This document shows positions 1-5,968 of a stretch of 6,259 nucleotides of DNA, one piece after another. Numbering within the stretch: the stretch's first letter is position 1; each line of letters begins with the position of its first letter. This DNA comes from Actinomycetes bacterium (GTDB lineage: Bacteria > Actinomycetota > Acidimicrobiia > Acidimicrobiales > RAAP-2): positions 1 through 6,259 of the forward strand of contig JAJXXB010000019.1 in assembly GCA_021781315.1 (NCBI GenBank), given 5' to 3'. The translations under genes and the position numbers were made by a program. Below the pieces are notes generated by a model, which saw only the letters and a program-made list of their open reading frames with translations, ran no database searches and was not told the DNA's origin.

Positions 1-114
1 CACCGCAGCCACCTGGATCAGGTAAAAGATGTGCGTGGCCAAGACGTCGGTGACGGGCGTGGCCCGCAATTCAGCGATCTCGTCGAGGGGGGAGGACTCG
101 TCCACGGCCACCAC
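1..114 (-). CDS. DUF1844-like hypothetical protein, N-terminal part (runs off left edge)
   Basis: Read on the minus strand, the open frame runs to the left edge of the window with no stop. It contains the segment SPLDEIAELRATPVTDVLA followed by a hydrophobic, alanine-rich stretch (THIFYLIQVAAV). From memory this resembles DUF1844 proteins, small helical proteins of unknown function that often lie next to infC in Actinobacteria and carry an AREL..xP..EVI..LM..AA pattern. The start is uncertain. GTG codons occur at 112-114, 109-111 and 103-105, and a further one at 157-159 would add 15 residues. Third-position G/C bias becomes strong only from about base 114 onward, which favours the shorter form. 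No Shine-Dalgarno is seen before any of them. The gene is divergent from infC and shares its upstream control region. The protein class is a moderate-confidence recognition; the function is unknown. Confidence 0.55.
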   Translation of the reverse strand, partial: MVAVDESSPLDEIAELRATPVTDVLATHIFYLIQVAAV

Positions 115-209
115 GGTAGTGGGAGTTCCGCGCGGCGGTGGCGCTGGGAGGTACGCCACCGCCGGCGGAAACTGAAGAGCTCTCGCTCTGAGGGAAAAAG
201 TACGCCGCC

Positions 210-238
210 AGTGTAAGGAACTCGGTCGCGTCGGTTAA
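210..238 (-). promoter_or_regulatory. Putative sigma70-type promoter for the divergent DUF1844-like gene
   Basis: On the minus strand a TTAACC hexamer (238-233) is followed after exactly 17 bases by TACACT (215-210). Each matches four of six consensus positions of the -35 (TTGACA) and -10 (TATAAT) boxes. Transcription would begin near base 203, giving a leader of roughly 90 bases to the GTG at 114. This is inferred from pattern and position only. Confidence 0.4.
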
Positions 239-271
239 AGAGCGCCTAAGAGTTCGCGCGCGGGCCGGTCT

Positions 272-279
272 GCTAGCCT
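272..279 (+). promoter_or_regulatory. Putative extended -10 element for the infC operon
   Basis: TG-C-TAGCCT (TG at 271-272, hexamer at 274-279) fits the TAnnnT pattern common in actinobacterial -10 boxes, with an extended-10 TG. No convincing -35 hexamer is seen 16-19 bases upstream, so the call rests on the -10 and on its position before a leader with no other gene. The predicted start near base 286 would give an infC leader of about 130 bases. The 9-mer CTAGCCTTG found here recurs just before pheS. Confidence 0.35.
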
Positions 280-376
280 TGTACCAGTTCACAGCAAGTG
301 AGGTTGGCAGGTCCAACGTCCACCTTGGTGCGCTGCGCGTGCCGGGTTTAGAGGAGTTTGCGCCCTGCTTGCCGTG

Positions 377-395
377 GCGACGTCTCAGACGTCGC
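377..395 (+). promoter_or_regulatory. Perfect 8-bp hairpin in the infC leader
   Basis: GCGACGTC (377-384) and GACGTCGC (388-395) are perfect inverted repeats separated by a 3-base TCA loop, so the mRNA can form a strong GC-rich stem. It ends 7 bases before the infC Shine-Dalgarno (403-408) and 19 bases before the proposed AUC start. No U-run follows, so it is not an intrinsic terminator. A role in controlling ribosome access to infC, or as a protein-binding or mRNA-stability element, is inference. Confidence 0.5.
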
Positions 396-402
396 GGAGA
401 GC

Positions 403-408
403 AAGGAG
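403..408 (+). promoter_or_regulatory. Shine-Dalgarno that sets the infC start at AUC 415
   Basis: AAGGAG is a near-perfect Shine-Dalgarno and lies 6 bases before ATC 415-417. It cannot serve the alternative TTG at 358, which lies upstream of it. The next upstream purine-rich motif, GAGGAG at 351-356, is only one base from that TTG, too close for normal initiation. This site therefore decides the infC start. Confidence 0.75.
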
Positions 409-414
409 AGAGTT

Positions 415-1017
415 ATCGCAACAGGCCCGGGTGACCACCGCGTCAATGAACGCATCCGCGTCGACACCATTCGACTCATCGACCACGAGGGCAACCAGCG
501 TGGCGTGACCTCGACTCGTGAGGCGCTGGCGCTGGCCCGCAGTCTCGATCTGGATCTCGTGGAGATCGCCCCGACGGCAACCCCGCCGGTGTGTCGGATC
601 ATGGACTACGGCAAGTTCAAGTTTGACGAGGCCCAGAAGGCGAAGGAATCGCGCCGCAAGTCCCAGAACGTCGGGGTCAAGGAGATGAAGTACCGGCCCA
701 AGATCGGCCCCGGCGACTTCGACACCAAGACCCGTCTGGTCGAGAAGTTCCTTCTCGAAGGTCACAAGGTAAAGATCACGATCATGTTCCGCGGACGAGA
801 GTCCGCACACCCCGAGTTGGGCAAGAAGATCCTCGACCGCATCGTCGAGAAGCTGACCGACGTCGCCAAAGTGGAGTCGGCGGCCAAGCTCGACGGGCGC
901 AACATGATCATGGTGCTCGGGCCCGAGCGCAAGGCCAAGGCGAAGGTCGCCGAGGCGAAGACCGACATCACCGAGGGCGAGAGCGCCGCGGCGAGCGAAT
1001 CACTACAGGAGGGCTGA
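415..1017 (+). CDS. infC: Translation initiation factor IF-3 (probable AUC start)
   Basis: IF3 binds the 30S subunit, prevents premature joining of the 50S subunit and checks the start codon and initiator tRNA. From ATC 415 the protein is 200 residues, within the usual family range. The N-domain begins with VNERIR at residues 10-15, followed by the IF3 signature RIMDYGKFKFDEAQK at 61-75. A lysine/arginine-rich linker leads to the C-domain with IMFRGRE (123-129) and GRNMIMVLGP (161-170). The last 20 or so residues form an acidic, alanine-rich tail. No ATG, GTG or TTG lies in frame between 361 and 442, where the conserved N-terminus must start. AAGGAG sits 6 bases before the ATC. Rare AUU/AUC starts are known for infC in other bacteria and let IF3 repress its own translation, so the same feedback is inferred here. 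It is the first gene of the operon, one base upstream of rpmI. A TTG at 358 would give a 219-residue form but lacks a correctly spaced ribosome site. Confidence 0.95.
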   Translation: MATGPGDHRVNERIRVDTIRLIDHEGNQRGVTSTREALALARSLDLDLVEIAPTATPPVCRIMDYGKFKFDEAQKAKESRRKSQNVGVKEMKYRPKIGPGDFDTKTRLVEKFLLEGHKVKITIMFRGRESAHPELGKKILDRIVEKLTDVAKVESAAKLDGRNMIMVLGPERKAKAKVAEAKTDITEGESAAASESLQEG

Positions 1018-1018
1018 G

Positions 1019-1213
1019 ATGCCGAAGATGAAGACAGACAGCGGCGCGAAGAAGCGCATCAAGATCACCGGCAGCGGCAAGCTGCGCCGGCGCAAGGCCT
1101 TCCGCGGCCACATCATGGAGAAGAAGTCCTCGACGCGAGCGCGCCGTCTGGGCCGTGAGACCGACATCGCTCCGGGCATCGAAAAGAACATCAAGAAGCT
1201 CCTGGGGCTCTAG
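1019..1213 (+). CDS. rpmI: 50S ribosomal protein L35
   Basis: L35 is a small basic protein of the large ribosomal subunit. The product is 64 residues, the normal size. It opens with the classic MPKMKT and continues with GAKKRIKITGSGKLRRRKA, then HIMEKKSSTRARRL, and ends in a lysine-rich helix. The ATG lies one base after the infC stop. Its Shine-Dalgarno AGGAGGG (1007-1013) sits within the last infC codons, 5 bases before the start, so translation is likely coupled to infC. The arrangement infC-rpmI-rplT is the standard bacterial IF3 operon. Start and end are clear and nothing is unusual in the sequence. Confidence 0.97.
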   Translation: MPKMKTDSGAKKRIKITGSGKLRRRKAFRGHIMEKKSSTRARRLGRETDIAPGIEKNIKKLLGL

Positions 1214-1236
1214 AAGATCGTTAGAGAGGAATCGTT

Positions 1237-1596
1237 ATGGCTCGAGTTAAGAGGGCGGTCAACGCCAAGAAGCACCACAAGGCGATCCTGGAGGAGGCCA
1301 AGGGTTACTACGGTGACCGCAGCCGCACCTTCCGCGCCGCCAACCAGGCCGTGCAGCACTCCGGTGTGTACGCGTTCCGCGACCGCCGGGCACGCAAGGG
1401 CGAGTTCCGCAAGCTCTGGATCCAGCGCATCAACGCCGGAACCCGGGCCCACGGGCTCAGTTACAGTCGCTTCATCGCCGGGCTCAACCTCGCCGGCATC
1501 GAGGTCGACCGTCGCATCCTGGCCGACCTCGCGGTGAACGACAGCGCGGCCTTCGCAGCCCTCGTGGCCCAGGCCACCGAGGCCCTCGCGAAGTAG
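1237..1596 (+). CDS. rplT: 50S ribosomal protein L20
   Basis: L20 binds 23S rRNA early in 50S assembly. The product is 119 residues, the usual length. The basic N-terminal extension [18 protein letters not shown] is followed by [19 protein letters not shown], then the globular part with [20 protein letters not shown] and [20 protein letters not shown]. All are family hallmarks. GAGAGGA (1224-1230) lies 6 bases before the ATG. The gap after rpmI is 23 bases. In some bacteria L20 represses its own operon by binding leader RNA that mimics its rRNA site; I cannot identify such a mimic in this leader. The TAG stop is in the same frame as the next gene. Confidence 0.97.
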   Translation: MARVKRAVNAKKHHKAILEEAKGYYGDRSRTFRAANQAVQHSGVYAFRDRRARKGEFRKLWIQRINAGTRAHGLSYSRFIAGLNLAGIEVDRRILADLAVNDSAAFAALVAQATEALAK

Positions 1597-1597
1597 G
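1591..1597 (+). promoter_or_regulatory. Weak Shine-Dalgarno overlapping the rplT stop
   Basis: AAGTAGG (one mismatch from AAGGAGG) contains the rplT stop codon TAG at 1594-1596 and lies 5 bases before ATC 1603 and 2 bases before ATC 1600. No comparable motif precedes the only canonical nearby start, GTG 1633. It is the main sequence evidence for an AUC start of the methyltransferase gene. Confidence 0.4.
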
Positions 1598-1602
1598 TCA
1601 TC

Positions 1603-2433
1603 ATCGAGACGCTCGGGCCGTCGCACCAGCGGGTGCGGCGATTGCGCCGTCTCGTGCAAAAGCGCGCCCTTCGCTGGAGCGAGGGCGTGTGCGTCATCGA
1701 AGGACCCGACCTCGTCGAGGCGGCCCTCGCGGCGCACGCCCACTTCGAGGCGCTCTACGTCGACGTCGACGCGCTGGCCCGACCGGGCGTCGCGGCACTG
1801 GCCGAACGCGCCCGCGGCGACGGGGTGCGCGTCGTCGCGCTGGCGAGCTCGACGTTCGATCGCGTGGCGGACGCGGCGACGCCCCAGGGCGTGATGGCGA
1901 GCGTCTACTTGCCGGTCGTCGACGTGCAAGAGGTGGCGAGTGACGGCCTGGTGCTCGTCGCGCACGACCTGCGCGACCCCGGCAACGCCGGGACGATCAT
2001 TCGCTCCGCCGAGGCGGCCGGCGCGCGCGGCGTGATCTTCACGGGTCAGTCGGTGGACCCCTGCAACCCCAAGGCGCTGCGCGCGAGCGCCGGGGCGATC
2101 TTTCAGGTCCCCGTGGCCGTGGGCGAGCTCGACGAGGTGCTCGCGCTCTTCACGAGTCGGGGGGCGACGACGTGGGCCACGGTGCTGTCGGCCGAGCGCG
2201 ACGTGCGCGACGTCGATCTCTCGGGCGCGAACGTGGTCGTGATCGGCAGCGAGGCCGAGGGTCTCGACGCCGCGGCGATTGCGTCGTGCGCGGGGACGTT
2301 TCGCATCGCGATGGCCGGCGCGAGCGAGAGTCTGAACGCCGGAGTCGCCGCGTCGCTCGTCGCCTTTCGCGCGATGTGGCAGCGTGAAGACGCGACGCCC
2401 CCGGTCCCACGTCCTAGCCTTGGTGGATCATGA
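1603..2433 (+). CDS. SpoU/TrmH-family RNA 2'-O-ribose methyltransferase
   Basis: The enzyme transfers a methyl group from S-adenosylmethionine to a ribose 2'-OH, most likely in 23S rRNA or tRNA; the exact target cannot be read from sequence. Numbering from GTG 1633, residues about 15-95 form the L30e-like substrate-binding domain (VIEGPDLVEAAL at 21-32). The SPOUT knot domain carries motif 1, DPGNAGTIIRSAEAAG (115-130), motif 2, VIGSEAEGL (203-211), and motif 3, GASESLNAGVAASL (229-242). All three are intact, so the enzyme looks active. The start is problematic. Homologues begin with an S-P/N-x-R-V-x-x-x-R-R-L segment that here lies partly upstream of GTG 1633 (GPSHQRVRRLRRL). The only codons before it back to the in-frame rplT stop are non-canonical, including ATC at 1600 and 1603. 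I chose ATC 1603 (276 residues); GTG 1633 gives 266. Its TGA overlaps the pheS ATG. SpoU genes in this position are common in Actinobacteria. Confidence 0.9.
   Translation: METLGPSHQRVRRLRRLVQKRALRWSEGVCVIEGPDLVEAALAAHAHFEALYVDVDALARPGVAALAERARGDGVRVVALASSTFDRVADAATPQGVMASVYLPVVDVQEVASDGLVLVAHDLRDPGNAGTIIRSAEAAGARGVIFTGQSVDPCNPKALRASAGAIFQVPVAVGELDEVLALFTSRGATTWATVLSAERDVRDVDLSGANVVVIGSEAEGLDAAAIASCAGTFRIAMAGASESLNAGVAASLVAFRAMWQREDATPPVPRPSLGGS
2414..2422 (+). promoter_or_regulatory. Putative internal -10 element directly before pheS
   Basis: CTAGCCTTG, identical to the 9-mer at 273-281 before the infC leader, lies just before the pheS ATG at 2430. If TAGCCT (2415-2420) acts as a -10 box, transcription would start near 2427-2430 and produce an almost leaderless pheS mRNA. 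No -35 or extended-10 TG is seen, and the site is inside the end of the methyltransferase gene, so this is tentative. Confidence 0.25.
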
Positions 2434-3503
2434 CGTCCTCTCCGCTTTCGACCCTCGCCGACGAGGTCGCCCGCGCCCTGGCCGCGATCGAGGCCACCGA
2501 CGAGCTCGGCGCGCTCGACGAGTCCCACGCCACGCTCGTCGGGCGTCGCTCGCCCTTCGTGGCGCTCCAGCGCACCCTCGGCTCCCTGGCGCCCGAGGAG
2601 CGCTCTGCGGCCGGAGCCACGCTCCAAGAGGCCCGTCGCCAGGTCGAGGAGGCCTTCGCCGCGCGCCGCGCGCAGCTCGAGGCCCGCGAGCGCCAGCACC
2701 GCCTCGACGCCGACCGGATGGATCTCGGCGACGTCGTGACCTCGCACGTCGCCTGGCATCTCACCCCCGGGCACCCGAGCCTGGTCGCCACGACCCAGCG
2801 TGAACTCGAGGACGTGTTCGTCGCCATGGGCTTTCGCGTCGCCGACGGACCCGAGGTCGAGAGCGACTGGTACAACTTCGAGGCCCTCAACATCCCCCCG
2901 GCGCACCCGGCGCGCGGGATGTGGGACACGTTCTACGTCGAGCTGGGTGAGCCCGAGACCGTGGTGCTGCGCACGCACACCTCACCCACCCAGATCCACC
3001 TGATGGAGGCGGCCGTCGCCGGGGGCTCCCTGCCCGTGCACTCGGTCATGCCGGGGCGCTGCTACCGCCGCGACACGCCCGACGCGCGCCACCTGGCCGC
3101 CTTTCACCAGGTCGAGGGACTCGTGGTGGACCGCGACATCACCTTCGCCGACTTGGCCGGCGTGATCGAGACCTTCACGCGGGCCTACTTCGGCGAGGAC
3201 ATCGAGTCGCGCCTGCGCCCGGCGTACTTCCCCTTCACCGAACCCTCCGCGGAGTTCGAGATCACGTGCACGATCTGTCGTGGCGCGGGGTGTCGAACGT
3301 GCTCTCAGACCGGCTGGATCGAACTGGGGGGCTGCGGCATGCTCGACCCGGCGGTCTTCGCCGCCGTCGGGATCGACCCCGAGGAGTGGAGCGGCTTCGC
3401 CTTCGGATTTGGCATCGACCGCTGCGCCCAGATGCGCTACCAGATCGCCGACATGCGCGCCCTGATCGAGAACGACGTGCGATTCCTGGAGCAGTTCTCG
3501 TGA
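2430..3503 (+). CDS. pheS: Phenylalanine-tRNA ligase alpha subunit
   Basis: PheS is the catalytic subunit of the alpha2-beta2 class II synthetase that charges tRNA-Phe with phenylalanine. The 357-residue product fits the family. Residues about 1-95 are an alanine/arginine/glutamate-rich helical arm, probably the tRNA-binding coiled coil. The catalytic core includes GHPSLVATTQRELEDVF (114-130, motif 1 region), LRTHTSPTQIHLM (180-192), GRCYRRDTPDARHLAAFHQV (209-228, motif 2) and FPFTEPSAEFEI (267-278). GFAFGFGIDRCAQMRY (322-337) is motif 3, with its arginine present. Four cysteines in a CxxC-x4-CxxC pattern (280, 283, 288, 291) sit in the insertion after FPFTEPSAE. This pattern occurs in many bacterial PheS proteins and could bind a metal. 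The ATG overlaps the upstream TGA (ATGA). GGTGGA at 2422-2427 is a weak, closely spaced ribosome site, so coupling to the methyltransferase is likely. No T-box leader is visible. Confidence 0.97.
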   Translation: MTSSPLSTLADEVARALAAIEATDELGALDESHATLVGRRSPFVALQRTLGSLAPEERSAAGATLQEARRQVEEAFAARRAQLEARERQHRLDADRMDLGDVVTSHVAWHLTPGHPSLVATTQRELEDVFVAMGFRVADGPEVESDWYNFEALNIPPAHPARGMWDTFYVELGEPETVVLRTHTSPTQIHLMEAAVAGGSLPVHSVMPGRCYRRDTPDARHLAAFHQVEGLVVDRDITFADLAGVIETFTRAYFGEDIESRLRPAYFPFTEPSAEFEITCTICRGAGCRTCSQTGWIELGGCGMLDPAVFAAVGIDPEEWSGFAFGFGIDRCAQMRYQIADMRALIENDVRFLEQFS

Positions 3504-5968
3504 GAGTCTCGCTGAACTGGTTGCGCGAGTTCGTCGACCTCGACGAATCGCTCGAGGAGTTGCGCGAGGTCCTCGACGATCTCGGCCTGGTGGTCGAGGG
3601 CGTCGAGCGGGTGGGCGAGGGTCTCGAGGACGTCGTCGTCGCACGCGTCCAGGAGATCCGGGCGATTCCCGGCGCCGACCGCATCCGTCTCGTGGTCGTC
3701 GACGCCGGTGACGGGCCGGTCGAGATCGTCTGCGGAGCATCCAACTTCGCCGAGGGCGACCGCGTGCCGATGGCGCCGGTGGGCGCGATCCTGCCCGGCG
3801 GATTCGAGATCGCGCGCCGCCAGATGCGCGGGGTGACGAGCAACGGCATGCTCTGCTCGGCGCGCGAGTTGCGCCTGAGCGACGACCACGCCGGACTCAT
3901 GATCCTCAACGACGTCGACGCCGCGGTCGAGGGCGCGGCCCTTCTCGAGGCCCTGGCGATCACGCCCGACGTCGTCTTTGACATCTCGGTCGAGGGCAAC
4001 CGACCTGACGCCTGGTCCATCGAGGGCGTCGCGCGCGACCTCGCCGCCCGCTTCGAGCGGCCGTTGCGCGCACCGCGCCTGGCCCGCACGAACTCGGCCA
4101 CGCCGAGCGCCGAGGTGGCGGCGGCCGGCATCGAGGACCCCGCACTCTGCCAGCGCCTGACGGTGTCGGTGTTGCGCCACGTGGCGGTAGGCCCCTCGCC
4201 CGCCTGGGTCGCCCAGCGTCTCGTCAGTGCGGGGATGCGGCCGATCTCCAACGTCGTCGACGCGTCGAACCTGGTGATGCTCGAGCTCGGCCAACCGACC
4301 CACCCCTACGACGCGGCCCACGTGGCGGGGCGCGCACTGCGCGCGCGCGCCGCGCGATCCGGCGAGACCCTCGTGACCCTCGACGGCGTCACCCGCGAGC
4401 TGGCCAAGGCCGGACGGGGCCTGGGCGACACCGGGGTCGACTGCGTGATCGTCGATGGCGAGGACCGCGTCTTGGGACTCGCCGGCATCATGGGCGGTGC
4501 CGCCAGTGAGATCAGCGACGAGACGACCGAGGTGCTGCTCGAGGCGGCGGCGTTCGACCCGATGACCATTGCGCGTTCGTCCAAGCGCCACGCCCTGCGC
4601 TCGGAGGCGTCCAACCGCTTCGAGCGGGGGGTGGATCCGAGCCTCGCGCTGCGCGCGGTGGCTCGCTTCGTTGCGATCCTCTCGGAGACCTGCGCCGACC
4701 TCGAGTGGCTGGCCGATCCGTTGGACGTGCGCGGCGACGTTCCCGAGCCCGCGACGGTGACCCTGCGAGCCGGCGACGTCGAGCGCGCCCTGGGCACGGC
4801 GATCGCCGAGGACGAGGTGGTGCGCATCCTCACGGCGCTGAACTTTCGCGTCGAGCGTGGTGGCGGTTCGCTCGAGGTCACCGCGCCGAGCGCGCGCGGC
4901 GACGTGCGCCGCGGCGCCGCGGGGCGCGCCGACGTGATCGAAGAGATCGCTCGCCTGCACAGCTATCGCCGGCTGGCCCGGCGCACGCCCACCTGGGCCG
5001 CGCCCGGGGCCATCACGCCGCGCCAGCGCCTGCGTCGCCGCGTGCGCGACGCGATCGTGGACCTGGGAGTGATCGAGGCCTGGACGCCGACGCTGGGCTC
5101 GGACGAGGACTTCGATCTGGTCCATCCGGGCCGCGCTCGGGTGCGCGTGACCAATCCGCTCGCGGCTGACGAGTCGGTCATGCGCGCGACGCTGCTCACC
5201 GGCCTCGTGCGCGCCTGGGGACGCAACCTCGAGCGCCACCGTGGCGACGTGTTGCTCGGTGAGCTGGGCGCGGTGTTCATCCATCCCGCGCTCGCCGACC
5301 CGCCGCGGCGCACTCGAGGGGGAGCGGGGGGCAGAGTCGAGTTGGACCTCCCGGTGGAGAACGAGCGATTGTGCGTCGTGCTCGGTCGTGAGAACGACGA
5401 CGCGGCGAGCGCGGTCGCGCTCTGGAGCGTGCTCGCGGCGCGTCTCGGTCTCGCCGACGTTGTCGTGCGCTCACGGGACGACGTCGCCCCCGGGCTTCAT
5501 CCCACCCGCGGAGCCGCTCTAGAGGACCGCGCGAGCGGTGCCGTGTTGGGTGTTCTGGGTGAGGTGGAGCCCTCGTTGATCGAGCGACTCGCACCGGCCG
5601 GCGCCGGGCGACGCCTCGGGGTGCTCGACCTCGACGTCGACGCCCTGGCCGATCCCGCGCGCGCCACGCGACGCGGCACGGACGTGGTGGTGCCGAGTCG
5701 CTACCCGGCCGCCACCATGGACCTCGCCTTCGTGGCGCCTCCGCGGCTGCACGCGGCCGACTTGGCCGCGGCGCTGGCCGGCGCCAGTGAACTCGTCGAG
5801 TCGGTGACGCTCTTTGACGTCTACGCCGGCGTCGAGGGCGGGCGCAGTCTCGCCTACGCGGTGTCGCTGGTGGCGCCGGATCGCACCCTGGGCGACGCCG
5901 ACATCAGCGCGGCGCGCGCCGCCTTGTTGGGCGCCGCGGTCGAACTCGGGGCGACGCTGCGCGCGTGA
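3500..5968 (+). CDS. pheT: Phenylalanine-tRNA ligase beta subunit
   Basis: PheT pairs with PheS, binds tRNA-Phe and hydrolyses misacylated Tyr-tRNA-Phe. The 822-residue product is close to other actinobacterial PheT proteins. It opens with RVSLNWLREFVD. The EMAP-like tRNA-binding OB domain spans about 40-150 (IVCGASNFAEGDRVPMAPVG at 76-95). The B3/B4 editing region follows, with EGNRPDAWSIEGVARDLAA (165-183), NVVDASNLVMLELGQPTHPY (251-270), GIMGG (329-333) and SNRFERGVDP (371-380). Next come B5 (about 407-495), a catalytic-like B6/B7 domain (about 500-700) and the C-terminal ferredoxin-fold anticodon-binding domain (about 730-822, with YPAATMDLAF and APDRTLGDADI). The GTG start overlaps the pheS TGA and has GGAG (3488-3491) 8 bases upstream. 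The same frame is open back to 3266, but that part lies inside pheS and lacks PheT homology. In B5 the usual PSWRPD-like motif reads PSARGD, followed by about four extra residues before VIEEIARLH. Confidence 0.97.
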   Translation: MRVSLNWLREFVDLDESLEELREVLDDLGLVVEGVERVGEGLEDVVVARVQEIRAIPGADRIRLVVVDAGDGPVEIVCGASNFAEGDRVPMAPVGAILPGGFEIARRQMRGVTSNGMLCSARELRLSDDHAGLMILNDVDAAVEGAALLEALAITPDVVFDISVEGNRPDAWSIEGVARDLAARFERPLRAPRLARTNSATPSAEVAAAGIEDPALCQRLTVSVLRHVAVGPSPAWVAQRLVSAGMRPISNVVDASNLVMLELGQPTHPYDAAHVAGRALRARAARSGETLVTLDGVTRELAKAGRGLGDTGVDCVIVDGEDRVLGLAGIMGGAASEISDETTEVLLEAAAFDPMTIARSSKRHALRSEASNRFERGVDPSLALRAVARFVAILSETCADLEWLADPLDVRGDVPEPATVTLRAGDVERALGTAIAEDEVVRILTALNFRVERGGGSLEVTAPSARGDVRRGAAGRADVIEEIARLHSYRRLARRTPTWAAPGAITPRQRLRRRVRDAIVDLGVIEAWTPTLGSDEDFDLVHPGRARVRVTNPLAADESVMRATLLTGLVRAWGRNLERHRGDVLLGELGAVFIHPALADPPRRTRGGAGGRVELDLPVENERLCVVLGRENDDAASAVALWSVLAARLGLADVVVRSRDDVAPGLHPTRGAALEDRASGAVLGVLGEVEPSLIERLAPAGAGRRLGVLDLDVDALADPARATRRGTDVVVPSRYPAATMDLAFVAPPRLHAADLAAALAGASELVESVTLFDVYAGVEGGRSLAYAVSLVAPDRTLGDADISAARAALLGAAVELGATLRA

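Noticed and set aside
31..216. Plus-strand open frame of 61 codons at the left edge
   Set aside because: Its product is low-complexity Gly/Arg-rich, and it overlaps both the minus-strand DUF1844-like frame and that gene's promoter.
377..395. Leader hairpin as an intrinsic terminator/attenuator
   Set aside because: No U-run follows the stem; the sequence after it is purine-rich and contains the infC Shine-Dalgarno.
358..414. TTG 358 as the infC start (219-residue product)
   Set aside because: The GAGGAG before it is one base away, the extra 19 residues have no IF3 homology, and they cover a perfect hairpin. ATC 415 with AAGGAG fits better.
2300..2430. T-box or Phe-leader attenuator upstream of pheS
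   Set aside because: There is no untranslated leader here: the methyltransferase coding region overlaps the pheS start, and no Phe-codon run or terminator hairpin is seen.
3266..3499. 78-codon upstream extension of the pheT frame
   Set aside because: The extension lies entirely within pheS, is arginine-rich and has no PheT homology. RVSLNWLREFV starting at GTG 3500 with a spaced GGAG is the correct N-terminus.
3437..5284. Very long minus-strand open frame opposite pheT (615 codons)
   Set aside because: It is the antisense shadow of a GC-rich gene: the plus strand encodes a full-length, domain-complete PheT, and the antisense product is compositionally skewed (Arg/His/Ala-rich) with no recognisable family.
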